From Lewinella sp. JB7 (GTDB lineage: Bacteria > Bacteroidota > Bacteroidia > Chitinophagales > Saprospiraceae): a DNA stretch of 64,000 nt. Positions 28,110-36,738 of the stretch are shown piece by piece (the first letter of the stretch is position 1; the number at the start of each line of letters is the position of its first letter). The stretch is taken from NCBI RefSeq assembly GCF_024297185.1, contig NZ_JANCTD010000001.1:395894-459893 (forward strand), read 5' to 3'. The translations under genes were made by a program, and so were the position numbers. Below the pieces are notes generated by a model. That model did not search any database, was not told the origin of the DNA, and worked only from the letters and a program-made list of their open reading frames with translations.

Positions 28110-28990
28110 TACATCCGTAGTAGAAAAGACGTCCGTCCGTGTTAAATCCGTGCCCATCCGTGGTGAACTTGTCCCGGACCAGAGGCCACTCGACCTATCG
28201 CTGTGCTCGGCGTGCAACGCCTCGACCTGAGTCGTGCGGTAGCAAAATCCGTGTTAAATCCGTGCCCATCCTTGGTGAACTCGTCTCGGACCAGAGGCCG
28301 CTCGACCTATTGCCTGCTCGGCGAGCAACGCCTCGACCTGAGTCGTGCGGTAGCAAAATCTGTGCAAATCCGTGCCCATCCGTGGTGAAATCGTCTCGAA
28401 CCAGAGGCCGCTCGACCTATTGCTCTGCTCGGCGAGCAACGCCTCGACCTGAGTCGTGCGGTAGCAAAATCCGTGTTGAATCCGTGCCCATCCGTGGTAA
28501 ACTTGTCTCGGACCGGAGGCCACTCGACCTATTGCTGTGCTCGGCGTGCAACGCCTGACCTGAGTCGTGTGGTAGCAAAATCCGTGGAAATCCGTGCCCA
28601 TCCGTGGTGAAATCGTCTCGAACCAGAGGCCGCTCGACCTATTGCTGTGCTCGGCGTGCAACGCCTCGACCTGAGTCGTGCGGTAGCAAAATCCGTGTTG
28701 AATCCGTGCCCATCCGTGGTGAACGTGTCTCGGACCGGAGGCCACTCGACCTATTACCGAACTCGGCGTGCAACGCCTCGACTGAGCCGTGCGGTAGCGA
28801 ATTCCGTGTCGAATCCGTGCCCATCCGTGGTAAACTTGTCTCGAACCAGAGGCCACTCGACCTATTGCTCTGCTCGGCGAGCAACGCCTCGACCCGAGCC
28901 GTGCGGTAGCGACTTCCGTGGAAATCCGTGCCCATCCGTGGTGAAAAAGTCTCGGACCGGAGGCCGCTCGACCTGTCGCTTCTATTGCAC
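28110..28990. repeat. Tandem array of eight ~111-bp units
   Basis: The word CGTGCCCATC starts at 28149, 28261, 28371, 28483, 28593, 28705, 28816 and 28927, giving units of 110-112 bp that are alike over their full length. Each contains ATCCGTGCCCATCCGTGGT, GACCxGAGGCCxCTCGACCT and GCAACGCCTCGACCTGAGTC. Within a unit GAGGC and GCCTC arms could pair. Differences between units are point changes and 1-2-bp indels. No protein-coding gene is supported in 28107-29007; open frames here are repeat-coded. It is not a CRISPR array, because there are no unique spacers between short repeats. Confidence 0.85.
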
Positions 28991-29007
28991 ATGCGATGCC
29001 GACCTTA

Positions 29008-29829
29008 TTATCTACAAATCACGATCACCAGCCGTGCGGGCTTCTTCACCACCCGGTTCGCCAGGGAGTCCACGGCCCGCCACGCGCGAAAAGGTAAGTG
29101 GCGCAGTACCGAATGCGTGCGCAGATACAGCAGCGCCTTATTCGACAGCGTATAGGTACGGTACCGGACGTCCGCAAACGGAGCGAGTAGCCGTGCAATC
29201 AGTTCCTCATTAAAGCTGTGCAGGTGGGCATGAAGGGGCGTGCGCCGGTTGCAGTGAATACAGAGGGAATACTGGATGGTTTCGTTGTAGGGGGTGGAAA
29301 TGACGATACGTCCCCCCGGCTTCACCACCCGCAAGAGTTCGGCGAGGTAAGCGGGAACGTCCGGCACGTGCTCCATAACTTCGGAAGACACGATCGCATC
29401 CACCGAGCCGTCGAGAAAGGGGAGCCGGTAGGCATCACCCGTAACGGCGAAGTGATTAGGGGCGGGATGGCGCCGCAAAGCTTCGGTAGTATTGCGCAAG
29501 GCGATATCGAAGGAGACGACCGCCTCCCGCTCGGGGAGCAACGCCCGGGCCACCCACGCATTGCCGCAACCGACATCGAGAACGATCCGGGCCGCGGGCG
29601 GCAGGTGACGCAAAATTTCCTGGTGGAGGCGCGTACTTTCGTGGACGGTAGCCGGGTCGGTGGGGGGCGCGAAGTAATCGAACTGCAGCGCGTCTTCCCG
29701 GTAGTGGGCAACGTAGTCGGGCTCGACTTCCGACACCGGGTCGGGGAGGAGATTATACACGCCGTCGGCGGTCCGGTAAGTCTCCAGCGGCCTAACTTGG
29801 GGTGCGATGATCCGGCTCAGGTCGAACAT
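29008..29829 (-). CDS. Class I SAM-dependent methyltransferase
   Basis: Methyl transfer from S-adenosylmethionine to an unknown acceptor. Motif I is RIVLDVGCGNAWVARAL, followed by the acidic strand VSFDIALRNT and the motif DAIVSSEVMEHVPDVPAYLAE, typical of the Methyltransf_11 group. LLRVVKPGGRIVISTPYNE follows. An unusual C-terminal half contains CIHCNRRTPLHAHLHSF and ends with a basic, hydrophobic tail. Length 273 aa from ATG 29829, which sits 5 nt after an exact TAGCTTTG element; the upstream in-frame start at 29916 would precede that promoter. Confidence 0.87.
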   Translation of the reverse strand: MFDLSRIIAPQVRPLETYRTADGVYNLLPDPVSEVEPDYVAHYREDALQFDYFAPPTDPATVHESTRLHQEILRHLPPAARIVLDVGCGNAWVARALLPEREAVVSFDIALRNTTEALRRHPAPNHFAVTGDAYRLPFLDGSVDAIVSSEVMEHVPDVPAYLAELLRVVKPGGRIVISTPYNETIQYSLCIHCNRRTPLHAHLHSFNEELIARLLAPFADVRYRTYTLSNKALLYLRTHSVLRHLPFRAWRAVDSLANRVVKKPARLVIVICR

Positions 29830-29834
29830 ACCGG

Positions 29835-29842
29835 CAAAGCTA
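29835..29842 (-). promoter_or_regulatory. -7 promoter element TAGCTTTG of the methyltransferase gene
   Basis: Exact TAnnTTTG on the minus strand, 5 nt before ATG 29829. It decides the start codon and predicts an almost leaderless mRNA. Confidence 0.6.
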
Positions 29843-29983
29843 GCGATTTTGGAAGCCGCTTCGCCGCGGAATTCCCGCAGCGGTTCAGTGCCGGAGTGCA
29901 CCGTTCCCGCGTTCAAAACGTTGCACCTGCGCGCCCGCCAAAAGCCGGAAACGCACGCATTAATACGCTAACTTATTTCGTAG

Positions 29984-31759
29984 ATGACTACCCCGGAAAA
30001 ACTCGCCGCCCTCCGCCACCAGATGCTGGAACACCAACTCGACGCCTACGTAGTACCGAGCACCGATCCCCACCAGAGCGAGTACCCCGCCCCGCGCTGG
30101 GCCACCCGCGCGTGGCTGAGCGGCTTCACGGGCTCGGCGGGAACCCTGGTCGTGACCCTCCACGAAGCAAAGTTGTGGACCGACAGCCGCTACTTCCTCC
30201 AGGCCGAAGCGGAACTCCGCGACAGTGGTATTCAACTTATGAAACTGAAGACACCCCACACGCCCGAGTACGCCGACTGGCTCGCCGATCACCTGCTGCG
30301 GGGACAAACGGTGGGCGTGGACGGCCGCGTATTCAGCGCAACGGCCGCCCGGCGGCTGGCGAAAAAACTGGAAAAACACGACGTTCAGCTGCGCACCGGC
30401 CTCGACCTCCCCGGCCTCGTGTGGAAGGACCGCCCCGGGCTGCCCAACCGCCCCGTAAGCGAGCACCTCTCCGACTTCAGCGGCGAAAAATGGGAGGACC
30501 GCCTACGGCAACTGACCGACTGGATGACCGAAAACGGCCTGGACTACTTCCTGGTTTCCGCCCTCGATGAACTGGCCTGGTTGCTCAATCTGCGGGGAAC
30601 GGACGTCGACTTCAACCCCCTCATGGTCGGTTATCTCGTGGTGGGACGCCGGGGGGATCACGCCGTTTTCGCCGAACAGGAAGAAGCGCTCGACCCCTGG
30701 GTGGCCAAGCTGCCCGAGATGAAGCGGTTGCCCTACGGCGAGGCCGCCGCGTACCTGCGCAAGCTCAATGCCGCCGACGCCGACATCGGATTCGATCCGG
30801 ATACCACTTCCGTGTACCTGTCTACTGCGGCCGGGGGCGTGGAAGTCTGCGGAATCGAAAGTCCCATCCCCCGCTGGAAGGGGATCAAGAACGAGGTAGC
30901 CCTGGAGCACCTACGGGAAGTGATGACCCACGATGCCGTCGCCCTGCTCCGCCTCCGCCGGTGGCTCGACGAATCCCTCTCCGCCGGGGTCACCGAATAC
31001 GAGGTAGGGGAAAAACTGGCCGCCCTGCGTGCCGAATACCCGAACTACGTCAGCGAAAGCTTCAACCCCATCGTGGGATACGGCGCCAACGGGGCCATCG
31101 TGCACTACCACGCTACGGCGGAGGGGTCGGCCACCCTGCGCGAAGAAGGTATCCTGCTCCTCGACAGCGGCGGACAGTACCACAACGGAACCACCGACAT
31201 CACCCGCACCTTCGCCCTGGGGGAACCGACCGCGGAGCAACGCCGCAATTTTACGCTCGTGCTCCAGGGACACATCGATCTGGCCACGGCCCGCTTTCCG
31301 GTCGGGACCAGCGGCGTACAACTCGACGTACTGGCCCGCCGCCCGTTGTGGCAGCACGAACTGAATTACGGCCACGGGACGGGCCACGGGGTCGGCTTCT
31401 TCCTGAACGTGCACGAGGGGCCGGCGGGCATCAGTCCGAACCCGCGTTCGAAATCCGCCCAGCACCCCCTGGAGCCTGGCATGCTCCTGAGCAACGAACC
31501 CGGCTACTACGCGGCCGGCGAATACGGTATCCGCACCGAAAACCTGGTCGTGGTGCAACCCGCGAAGCAGGAGGGTTGGCTGCGGTTCGAGACGGTGACC
31601 CTGTTCCCCATTGATCGGCGGCTCATCGACGTGAGTCTGCTGAGCGAAGCACAACGGCAATGGCTGAACAATTACCACGCCCGGGTGCGGGAGAAGGTCG
31701 GGCCCTTGCTGAATGGCGACGAAAAAAACTGGTTAGAGGTAGCCTGCGCGGACATCTGA
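29984..31759 (+). CDS. Xaa-Pro aminopeptidase (aminopeptidase P family)
   Basis: Cytosolic metallopeptidase that removes an N-terminal residue preceding proline. Two creatinase-like N-terminal domains (SEYPAPRWATRAWLSGFTGSAG) precede the pita-bread catalytic domain. Metal ligands appear in LLLDSGGQYHNGTTDITRTF (two Asp), GHGTGHGVGFFLNVHEGP (His), SNEPGYY (Glu) and GIRTENLVVV (Glu). Length 591 aa matches the three-domain eukaryote-like form. No signal peptide. It stands alone between a divergent methyltransferase gene and an ABC transporter gene. Confidence 0.95.
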   Translation: MTTPEKLAALRHQMLEHQLDAYVVPSTDPHQSEYPAPRWATRAWLSGFTGSAGTLVVTLHEAKLWTDSRYFLQAEAELRDSGIQLMKLKTPHTPEYADWLADHLLRGQTVGVDGRVFSATAARRLAKKLEKHDVQLRTGLDLPGLVWKDRPGLPNRPVSEHLSDFSGEKWEDRLRQLTDWMTENGLDYFLVSALDELAWLLNLRGTDVDFNPLMVGYLVVGRRGDHAVFAEQEEALDPWVAKLPEMKRLPYGEAAAYLRKLNAADADIGFDPDTTSVYLSTAAGGVEVCGIESPIPRWKGIKNEVALEHLREVMTHDAVALLRLRRWLDESLSAGVTEYEVGEKLAALRAEYPNYVSESFNPIVGYGANGAIVHYHATAEGSATLREEGILLLDSGGQYHNGTTDITRTFALGEPTAEQRRNFTLVLQGHIDLATARFPVGTSGVQLDVLARRPLWQHELNYGHGTGHGVGFFLNVHEGPAGISPNPRSKSAQHPLEPGMLLSNEPGYYAAGEYGIRTENLVVVQPAKQEGWLRFETVTLFPIDRRLIDVSLLSEAQRQWLNNYHARVREKVGPLLNGDEKNWLEVACADI

Positions 31760-31823
31760 CGGCACCAACTATCTACCGGCCGACGCGTTCACACAGTCAC
31801 GATCTCCGAACTCTCCTTCCCCC

Positions 31824-33608
31824 TTGGGCGACCTCAAATACCTCAACCGATTCTTCTGGAAGTACCGCTGGCGCCTGCTGCTGGGGATCGTTTTCATTTG
31901 TATTTCCAACTACTTCCAGGTCCTGCAGCCCCAGGTGATCCGTGAAGCGCTGGACCTGGTGATCGATTACGTCAACAGCTACCGGCTGTACGACGGCTTT
32001 GGTGTGCAGGCCGAGTTCTTCGGTATCCTGAGCCATACGCTCATGCTGTTTGCCGGACTGGTCCTGCTGCTGGCCTTCGTGATGGGCTTTTTCCTCTACC
32101 TCACGCGGCAGACCATCATCGTAATGTCGCGCCTCATCGAGTATGATCTGCGGGAAGTCATCTTCGACCACTACGAGGATCTGAGCCTGGAGTTCTACAA
32201 GCGCAACAATACGGGTGACCTGATGTCACGCATCACCGAAGACGTGAACAAGGTCCGCATGTACCTCGGTCCGGCCGTCATGTACTGCGCTAACCTGATC
32301 TCGACGATCCTCTTCGTCATCTTCAGTATGCTGGCGGTAAGTCCGACACTGACGCTCTATACCCTGATTCCCCTGCCGGTGCTCGCGGTGAGCATTTACT
32401 ACGTCAGCAACCTGATCCATACCCGGTCCACCCTGATCCAGCAGCAACTCGCGCGGCTGACCAGCACGGCTCAGGAGGTGTTCTCGGGCATCCGCGTGGT
32501 GAAGAGCTACGTGCGTGAACGGCAGCAAATCCAGTACTTCGCCAACCAGAGCGATACGTACAAGGACATGAGCGTCAACCTGGCCAAGATCGACGCCTGG
32601 TTCTTTCCGCTCATGATCTTCATGGTGGGCGCCGCGACGATCCTGACGGTGTACGTCGGCGGACTGCAGGTCGTCGCGGGCGAGATCAGCGCCGGCAATA
32701 TCGCCGAATTCGTCATTTACGTGAATATGCTTACCTGGCCCGTGACGGCCATCGGGTGGATCGCGAGCATCGTGCAGCAAGCCTCGGCCAGTCAGAAACG
32801 CATCAACGAATTTCTCGACACCAAGGCCACCGTGATCGACCCCCGGCCCGATTACCGGGGCCCGGTGCGGGGGGGCATTACCTTCGATCAGGTGACGTTC
32901 GTCTATCCCGACACGGGTATTCGCGCGCTCGACGGACTGGATTTCACCCTCGAACCCGGACAGAAACTCGCCATTATCGGGCGCACGGGTTCGGGCAAGA
33001 CTTCCGTAGCGGACCTACTCCTGCGGATGTACGACGTGACTTCGGGCCGTATCCTGATCGACGGCCAGGATATCCGCGAGGTAGGCTTGGCCAATTTGCG
33101 GCAGCGTATCGGCTACGTCCCCCAGGACGTCTTCCTGTTCTCGGATACCATCCGCGCCAACATCGCCTTCGGAGCCGACCATGACCCGAGCCTGGAGGAG
33201 ATCGAGCAGTTCGCGAAGTACGCCGCGGTGTATAAGGACATTGCCGACCTTCCGCTGGCCTTTGACACCCTTGTCGGGGAGCGCGGCGTGACCCTCTCCG
33301 GAGGCCAGAAGCAGCGGGTGTCCATTGCCCGGGCTCTGATCAAGCGCCCCGATATCGTTATCCTCGACGATGCCCTCAGCGCCGTCGATACGAATACCGA
33401 GCAGCAGATCCTGGGCTACTTCAACGAGGCCTTGCAGGATAAGACGGCCATCATCATTACTCACCGCATTTACGGCCACCTTAAATTCGATAAGATCATC
33501 GTCCTGGAGGAAGGGCGCGTCGCGGAAGTGGGCACCCACGAGGAATTGCTCGCCAACGGTGGCTACTACAGCGAGATCGTGGAACGGCAGATGGCCGAGG
33601 AAGCGTAA
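31824..33608 (+). CDS. ABC exporter, fused permease and ATPase
   Basis: Half-transporter of the MsbA/MdlB type that exports lipids, drugs or peptides as a dimer. Six transmembrane helices occupy about the first 320 residues (YRWRLLLGIVFICISNY onward). The ATPase shows Walker A IGRTGSGKTS, Q-loop GYVPQDVFLFSD, signature LSGGQKQRVSIARAL, Walker B DIVILDDALSAVD and the switch histidine in IITHR. Length 594 aa. The likely start is TTG 31824; no in-frame ATG precedes the first helix, which makes a TTG start plausible. Substrate unknown. Confidence 0.92.
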   Translation: MGDLKYLNRFFWKYRWRLLLGIVFICISNYFQVLQPQVIREALDLVIDYVNSYRLYDGFGVQAEFFGILSHTLMLFAGLVLLLAFVMGFFLYLTRQTIIVMSRLIEYDLREVIFDHYEDLSLEFYKRNNTGDLMSRITEDVNKVRMYLGPAVMYCANLISTILFVIFSMLAVSPTLTLYTLIPLPVLAVSIYYVSNLIHTRSTLIQQQLARLTSTAQEVFSGIRVVKSYVRERQQIQYFANQSDTYKDMSVNLAKIDAWFFPLMIFMVGAATILTVYVGGLQVVAGEISAGNIAEFVIYVNMLTWPVTAIGWIASIVQQASASQKRINEFLDTKATVIDPRPDYRGPVRGGITFDQVTFVYPDTGIRALDGLDFTLEPGQKLAIIGRTGSGKTSVADLLLRMYDVTSGRILIDGQDIREVGLANLRQRIGYVPQDVFLFSDTIRANIAFGADHDPSLEEIEQFAKYAAVYKDIADLPLAFDTLVGERGVTLSGGQKQRVSIARALIKRPDIVILDDALSAVDTNTEQQILGYFNEALQDKTAIIITHRIYGHLKFDKIIVLEEGRVAEVGTHEELLANGGYYSEIVERQMAEEA

Positions 33609-33662
33609 GAATTACAACTTATAAATTCAACCTGCGGCTTCGCTCGTACACTGAGCATGACG

Positions 33663-33702
33663 CAAAAAAAAGCGCAATGCCCCCGTCCGGGAACACTGCG
33701 CT
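33663..33702 (-). terminator. Rho-independent terminator of the 33.7-kb lipoprotein gene
   Basis: Read on the minus strand, AGCGCA and TGCGCT arms (33697-33702 and 33671-33676) with inner CCC/GGG pairing form a stem-loop followed by eight T residues. It lies just past the lipoprotein stop codon. The stem may also stop transcripts from the convergent ABC gene, though the T tract is only on the minus side. Confidence 0.8.
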
Positions 33703-33723
33703 GAAATATCAACGGGAAATGGG

Positions 33724-34224
33724 TTATTCGGACAGCTCCACCAGGTGGGGTTCCCAGTCGGAGGGGATATCGTTGAGGGTATATACTTTCAGTTCTTCCC
33801 GCAGGAGGCCGGCGGTGGACCGCGACATTGTCTGGTTGATGAACTCCGTATCGAGTTTGTACATGGCACCGGTCGCCGGGTCCACGATGAGTAAGCCGAT
33901 CAGTCCGCCGAAGAGAATGTTGCCGAAGTACCAACCATCGAGTTTGTATTCGATGGGTACCATGCCGGAATCGTAACCCTCCATCTCGAAATTGACCACG
34001 TACTGGGCCTTGGAGAAAAATCCGCTGCCGGACTTGAGCTTCACCGTAGCGGGTGTATTGCCGCGGTAAACATCGACGCCTTTTTTATCGGTAATGGTGA
34101 TGCGAGCGCCGGAGGGCGTACTATCGATGACGACGGGGTAGTTGCTCTTACTGACAATACTCGCGCAACTGGTGGAAAAAAGAATCAAACAGGCTAATAC
34201 ACAGGAGGTAAAACGCTGAATCAT
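33724..34224 (-). CDS. Small PEGA-like lipoprotein
   Basis: 166-aa protein with signal peptide and lipobox (LFSTSCASIV). The segment VVIDSTPSGARITITDKKGVDVYRGNTPATVKLKSG reads like a PEGA-type domain (split over two short strands), often used for surface contacts. A glycine-rich hydrophobic stretch (NILFGGLIGLLIVDPATGAMY) resembles the family of small Bacteroidota lipoproteins with a conserved end after DPATGAM. Function unknown. It is convergent with the ABC exporter gene and has its own terminator. Confidence 0.8.
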   Translation of the reverse strand: MIQRFTSCVLACLILFSTSCASIVSKSNYPVVIDSTPSGARITITDKKGVDVYRGNTPATVKLKSGSGFFSKAQYVVNFEMEGYDSGMVPIEYKLDGWYFGNILFGGLIGLLIVDPATGAMYKLDTEFINQTMSRSTAGLLREELKVYTLNDIPSDWEPHLVELSE

Positions 34225-34501
34225 AGGGGTAAAGGTGAGTGGTGCGCCTACTTCTGTTTTAGGTCCTTTTCGGCATATTCTGACCGGTATCGATTACCGT
34301 ACCGCCAAGTAAACGGTCATTCACCGGCCCTATTGCTAATATATGATACATATTTGAATGTTTTTGCGCGGCCGCGGGAGCTGGGTATATCCGGAAAGTC
34401 CGGTCATCAAACAGTGTCCGTCGACAATATTCGGTATACGACATTCGGTACGGTTGCCCGGTAAAGGTTAAGGGGGTTGGGCACCGACTTATCTTCACCC
34501 C

Positions 34502-35425
34502 ATGCCCGAATCTACCCGCCTACGGATCGCCCTCATCGGTCTCGGTGACATTGCCCGGAAAGCATACCTGCCCCTCATGGCGGCCTACCCGGATGTCGAC
34601 CCGGTGCTCTGCACTCGCCAGACGGAAGTGTTAAGCCGGTTAGCCGACCGCTACCGCATTGCGGAGACGTACGCTTCCCTCGACGAGCTGCTCGCCCGCC
34701 CGCCCGCTGCCGCCATGGTCCATGCGGCCACGGACAGCCACGTCGCCATCACGCTCCGCCTGTTGGAAGCCGGTATCCCCGTTTTCGTCGATAAGCCGCT
34801 GAGCTATTCGCTGGAGGGGGCGGACCGGATCGTAGCGGCCGCCCGTGATAAAGACGTGCCGCTGTTCGTTGGCTTTAATCGGCGGTACGCCCCCCTGATT
34901 CGTGCGCTACGGGATGCGGGTACGCCCCTGCATATCCACTGGCAAAAAAACCGGACCGCCCTGCCCGGCGACCCCCGCACCTTCGTGTTTGACGACTTCA
35001 TTCACGTCGTGGACGGCCTGCGCTTCCTTGCCCCCGGCCCCGTGGAAAACTTGCGCGTGCACGCTCACTACGCGGCAAACCAGTTGGCCAATCTGCAAGT
35101 CCACTGGACGCAGGGCGATATCCTTCTCACCGGAGGCATGAACCGGATTGCCGGCCGGACCGAAGAACGAATCGAGTACTTCACCGACGGACATACCTGG
35201 CGCCTGGATAACCTACACGCGGGGAGTCATTACCACGCCGGCGAAATCACCAGGCTGGGCTTCGACCACTGGGAACCTACCCTGACCAAACGGGGCTTCT
35301 CCGACATGCTCGATGCCTGGATCGCTACCGTGCGGTCCGGTTGCGCCGATGCAGCCATGCTTGAGGACGTTCGCCTTACCCACGCTCTCTGCGAGGACAT
35401 CGTGGAGCGGCTCCGGACAACGTAG
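34502..35425 (+). CDS. Gfo/Idh/MocA-family NAD(P)-dependent oxidoreductase
   Basis: Two-domain sugar or inositol dehydrogenase type. The N-terminal Rossmann fold begins RIALIGLGDIARKAYLPLM, and the family active-site loop VFVDKPLSY contains the conserved EKP-like DKP lysine. A C-terminal alpha/beta domain follows. Length 307 aa is on the short side. Substrate not predictable. It stands convergent to the serine hydrolase gene, with stops 5 bp apart. The 277 bp upstream (34225-34501) hold an A/T-rich pocket near 34335-34365 but no gene I can support. Confidence 0.88.
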   Translation: MPESTRLRIALIGLGDIARKAYLPLMAAYPDVDPVLCTRQTEVLSRLADRYRIAETYASLDELLARPPAAAMVHAATDSHVAITLRLLEAGIPVFVDKPLSYSLEGADRIVAAARDKDVPLFVGFNRRYAPLIRALRDAGTPLHIHWQKNRTALPGDPRTFVFDDFIHVVDGLRFLAPGPVENLRVHAHYAANQLANLQVHWTQGDILLTGGMNRIAGRTEERIEYFTDGHTWRLDNLHAGSHYHAGEITRLGFDHWEPTLTKRGFSDMLDAWIATVRSGCADAAMLEDVRLTHALCEDIVERLRTT

Positions 35426-35430
35426 GGTAT

Positions 35431-36639
35431 TCAGGAGCCCTTCGTGACGTACGGCAGGTAGTTCTCCCACCGCCAGGGCGTATAGGTGTCGCCGACCGTC
35501 AGGGCCAGTAGGTCGCGGAAGATGCTCTCGGCATTATCGCTGTTGGCCATCAACAGGACTCCGATTCCCCGGTCGGGAAAGAGGATGGAGTAATGCTGAA
35601 AGCCCTCCCCGTGTCCCTCCTTGAAGACCCCCTTCCCGTAGGGCGTCTGCAGGATACCCCAGCCGAGGCCGTAACTGAGTTGAATGTCGTCGTTTTCCGT
35701 CGTGTTCACCAGCGACTCCGGGCCGAACTGCATCCTCGACCGGATGCGTATAACCGGGGTAAACAATCGCTCGGTCAGGGGAGACCCCGCGGCGGTGGAC
35801 CGCAGGACGTGTTGCAGGAACACGGCGTAATCCTCAGGCGTGGTCTCCAGGGAACCGGCCGCGCCGGCCTCATCCTCGGTATCCTTCGGGATCACGCTGC
35901 CGTCCGCCAAGTGCCCGTAGGAGAAGGCATCCCCGAAGCGGTCCTGCCAGACGTAGCTGGTCATATCCATCCGTAAGGGGTCGAAGATGCGCTCCCGGGC
36001 CAGTTCCTCCAACCCCCTTCCCGTAACGTGCTCGATCGCGTGTTGCAGCAACATCATCCCCTCACCGGAGTAGCTGTATACGGTGCCGGGGTCGGTGTAC
36101 AGCCGTAATTTTCCTTCGGGCGCGAATTCACCGACGCGGCTGATCCACCGCCAGTTCGGCAGTCCGCTGGTGTGGGCCAGGCACATGCGGGCCGTGATCT
36201 CGCGGTAACGTGGGTCATCGGCCAGATCACGGAAGCCCCGCCATTCCCGGTTAAACGCCAGTTCGGGAATGGGCACGTCGAAATATTCCTGTAGCGGCCG
36301 ATCCAGGTCGATCGTTCCCTCCTCGACGAGGTCCGCCACTAGGTATCCGAATACGGCTTTACTCAGAGAGGCTCCGTAGAATACGTGGTCGGTACGCAGC
36401 GTGTCTCCCCGCGAACGGTGGGCGTAGCCGAAGGCCCGACGGTAGGGGACCGTGTCGGGCTGCACGATGGTTACCGTAAGTCCGGCAACGTCGGCCGCTT
36501 CCACCAGTTGTCGGATGCGCGCATCGAGGGAGTCGACGGAAACGGTGGTAGCATCGATGCGCTGGATCATTCCGGTTGGCGGGATTTCGGCGGTACACCC
36601 GAGAAGAAGCAGGAGTCCGGTCAGGCAGAGAAGTTTCAC
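35431..36639 (-). CDS. Serine hydrolase of the class C beta-lactamase family, lipoprotein
   Basis: 402-aa periplasmic lipoprotein (signal MKLLCLTGLLLLLGC). The catalytic SxxK is SLSK in FYGASLSKAVFGYLV and the YxN-like motif is YSYSGEGM. GHGEGFQHYSILFPD carries the third active-site block (HxG-like). Such proteins act as peptidases or esterases as well as beta-lactamases. The start is GTG 36639, which gives a proper signal peptide; the longer frame from GTG 36681 adds a poor N terminus. A TAGCTTTG element lies at 36705-36712. Confidence 0.86.
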   Translation of the reverse strand: MKLLCLTGLLLLLGCTAEIPPTGMIQRIDATTVSVDSLDARIRQLVEAADVAGLTVTIVQPDTVPYRRAFGYAHRSRGDTLRTDHVFYGASLSKAVFGYLVADLVEEGTIDLDRPLQEYFDVPIPELAFNREWRGFRDLADDPRYREITARMCLAHTSGLPNWRWISRVGEFAPEGKLRLYTDPGTVYSYSGEGMMLLQHAIEHVTGRGLEELARERIFDPLRMDMTSYVWQDRFGDAFSYGHLADGSVIPKDTEDEAGAAGSLETTPEDYAVFLQHVLRSTAAGSPLTERLFTPVIRIRSRMQFGPESLVNTTENDDIQLSYGLGWGILQTPYGKGVFKEGHGEGFQHYSILFPDRGIGVLLMANSDNAESIFRDLLALTVGDTYTPWRWENYLPYVTKGS

Positions 36640-36704
36640 GAAAAAGGCTTGGGCGGGAACGCGGGAGCAGCGCAAAACCACGTGATCCGGTGAAGGGTAG
36701 CGGA

Positions 36705-36712
36705 CAAAGCTA
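36705..36712 (-). promoter_or_regulatory. -7 promoter element TAGCTTTG upstream of the serine hydrolase gene
   Basis: Exact TAnnTTTG on the minus strand, about 65 nt before GTG 36639, in the gap after the monooxygenase gene. It suggests that the serine hydrolase has its own promoter. Confidence 0.45.
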
Positions 36713-36738
36713 GCCAGCCGGGGGTAAAGTCGTCACGA

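Noticed and set aside
28110..28990. CRISPR array
   Set aside because: Whole 111-bp units are alike; there are no short repeats separated by unique spacers and no cas genes nearby.
28139..29213. Open frames across the 111-bp array
   Set aside because: They only translate the repeat and exist on both strands; no family features.
34259..34498. 79-codon minus-strand open frame in the 277-bp gap
   Set aside because: No family likeness, no start context, and it covers the promoter region of the Gfo/Idh gene.
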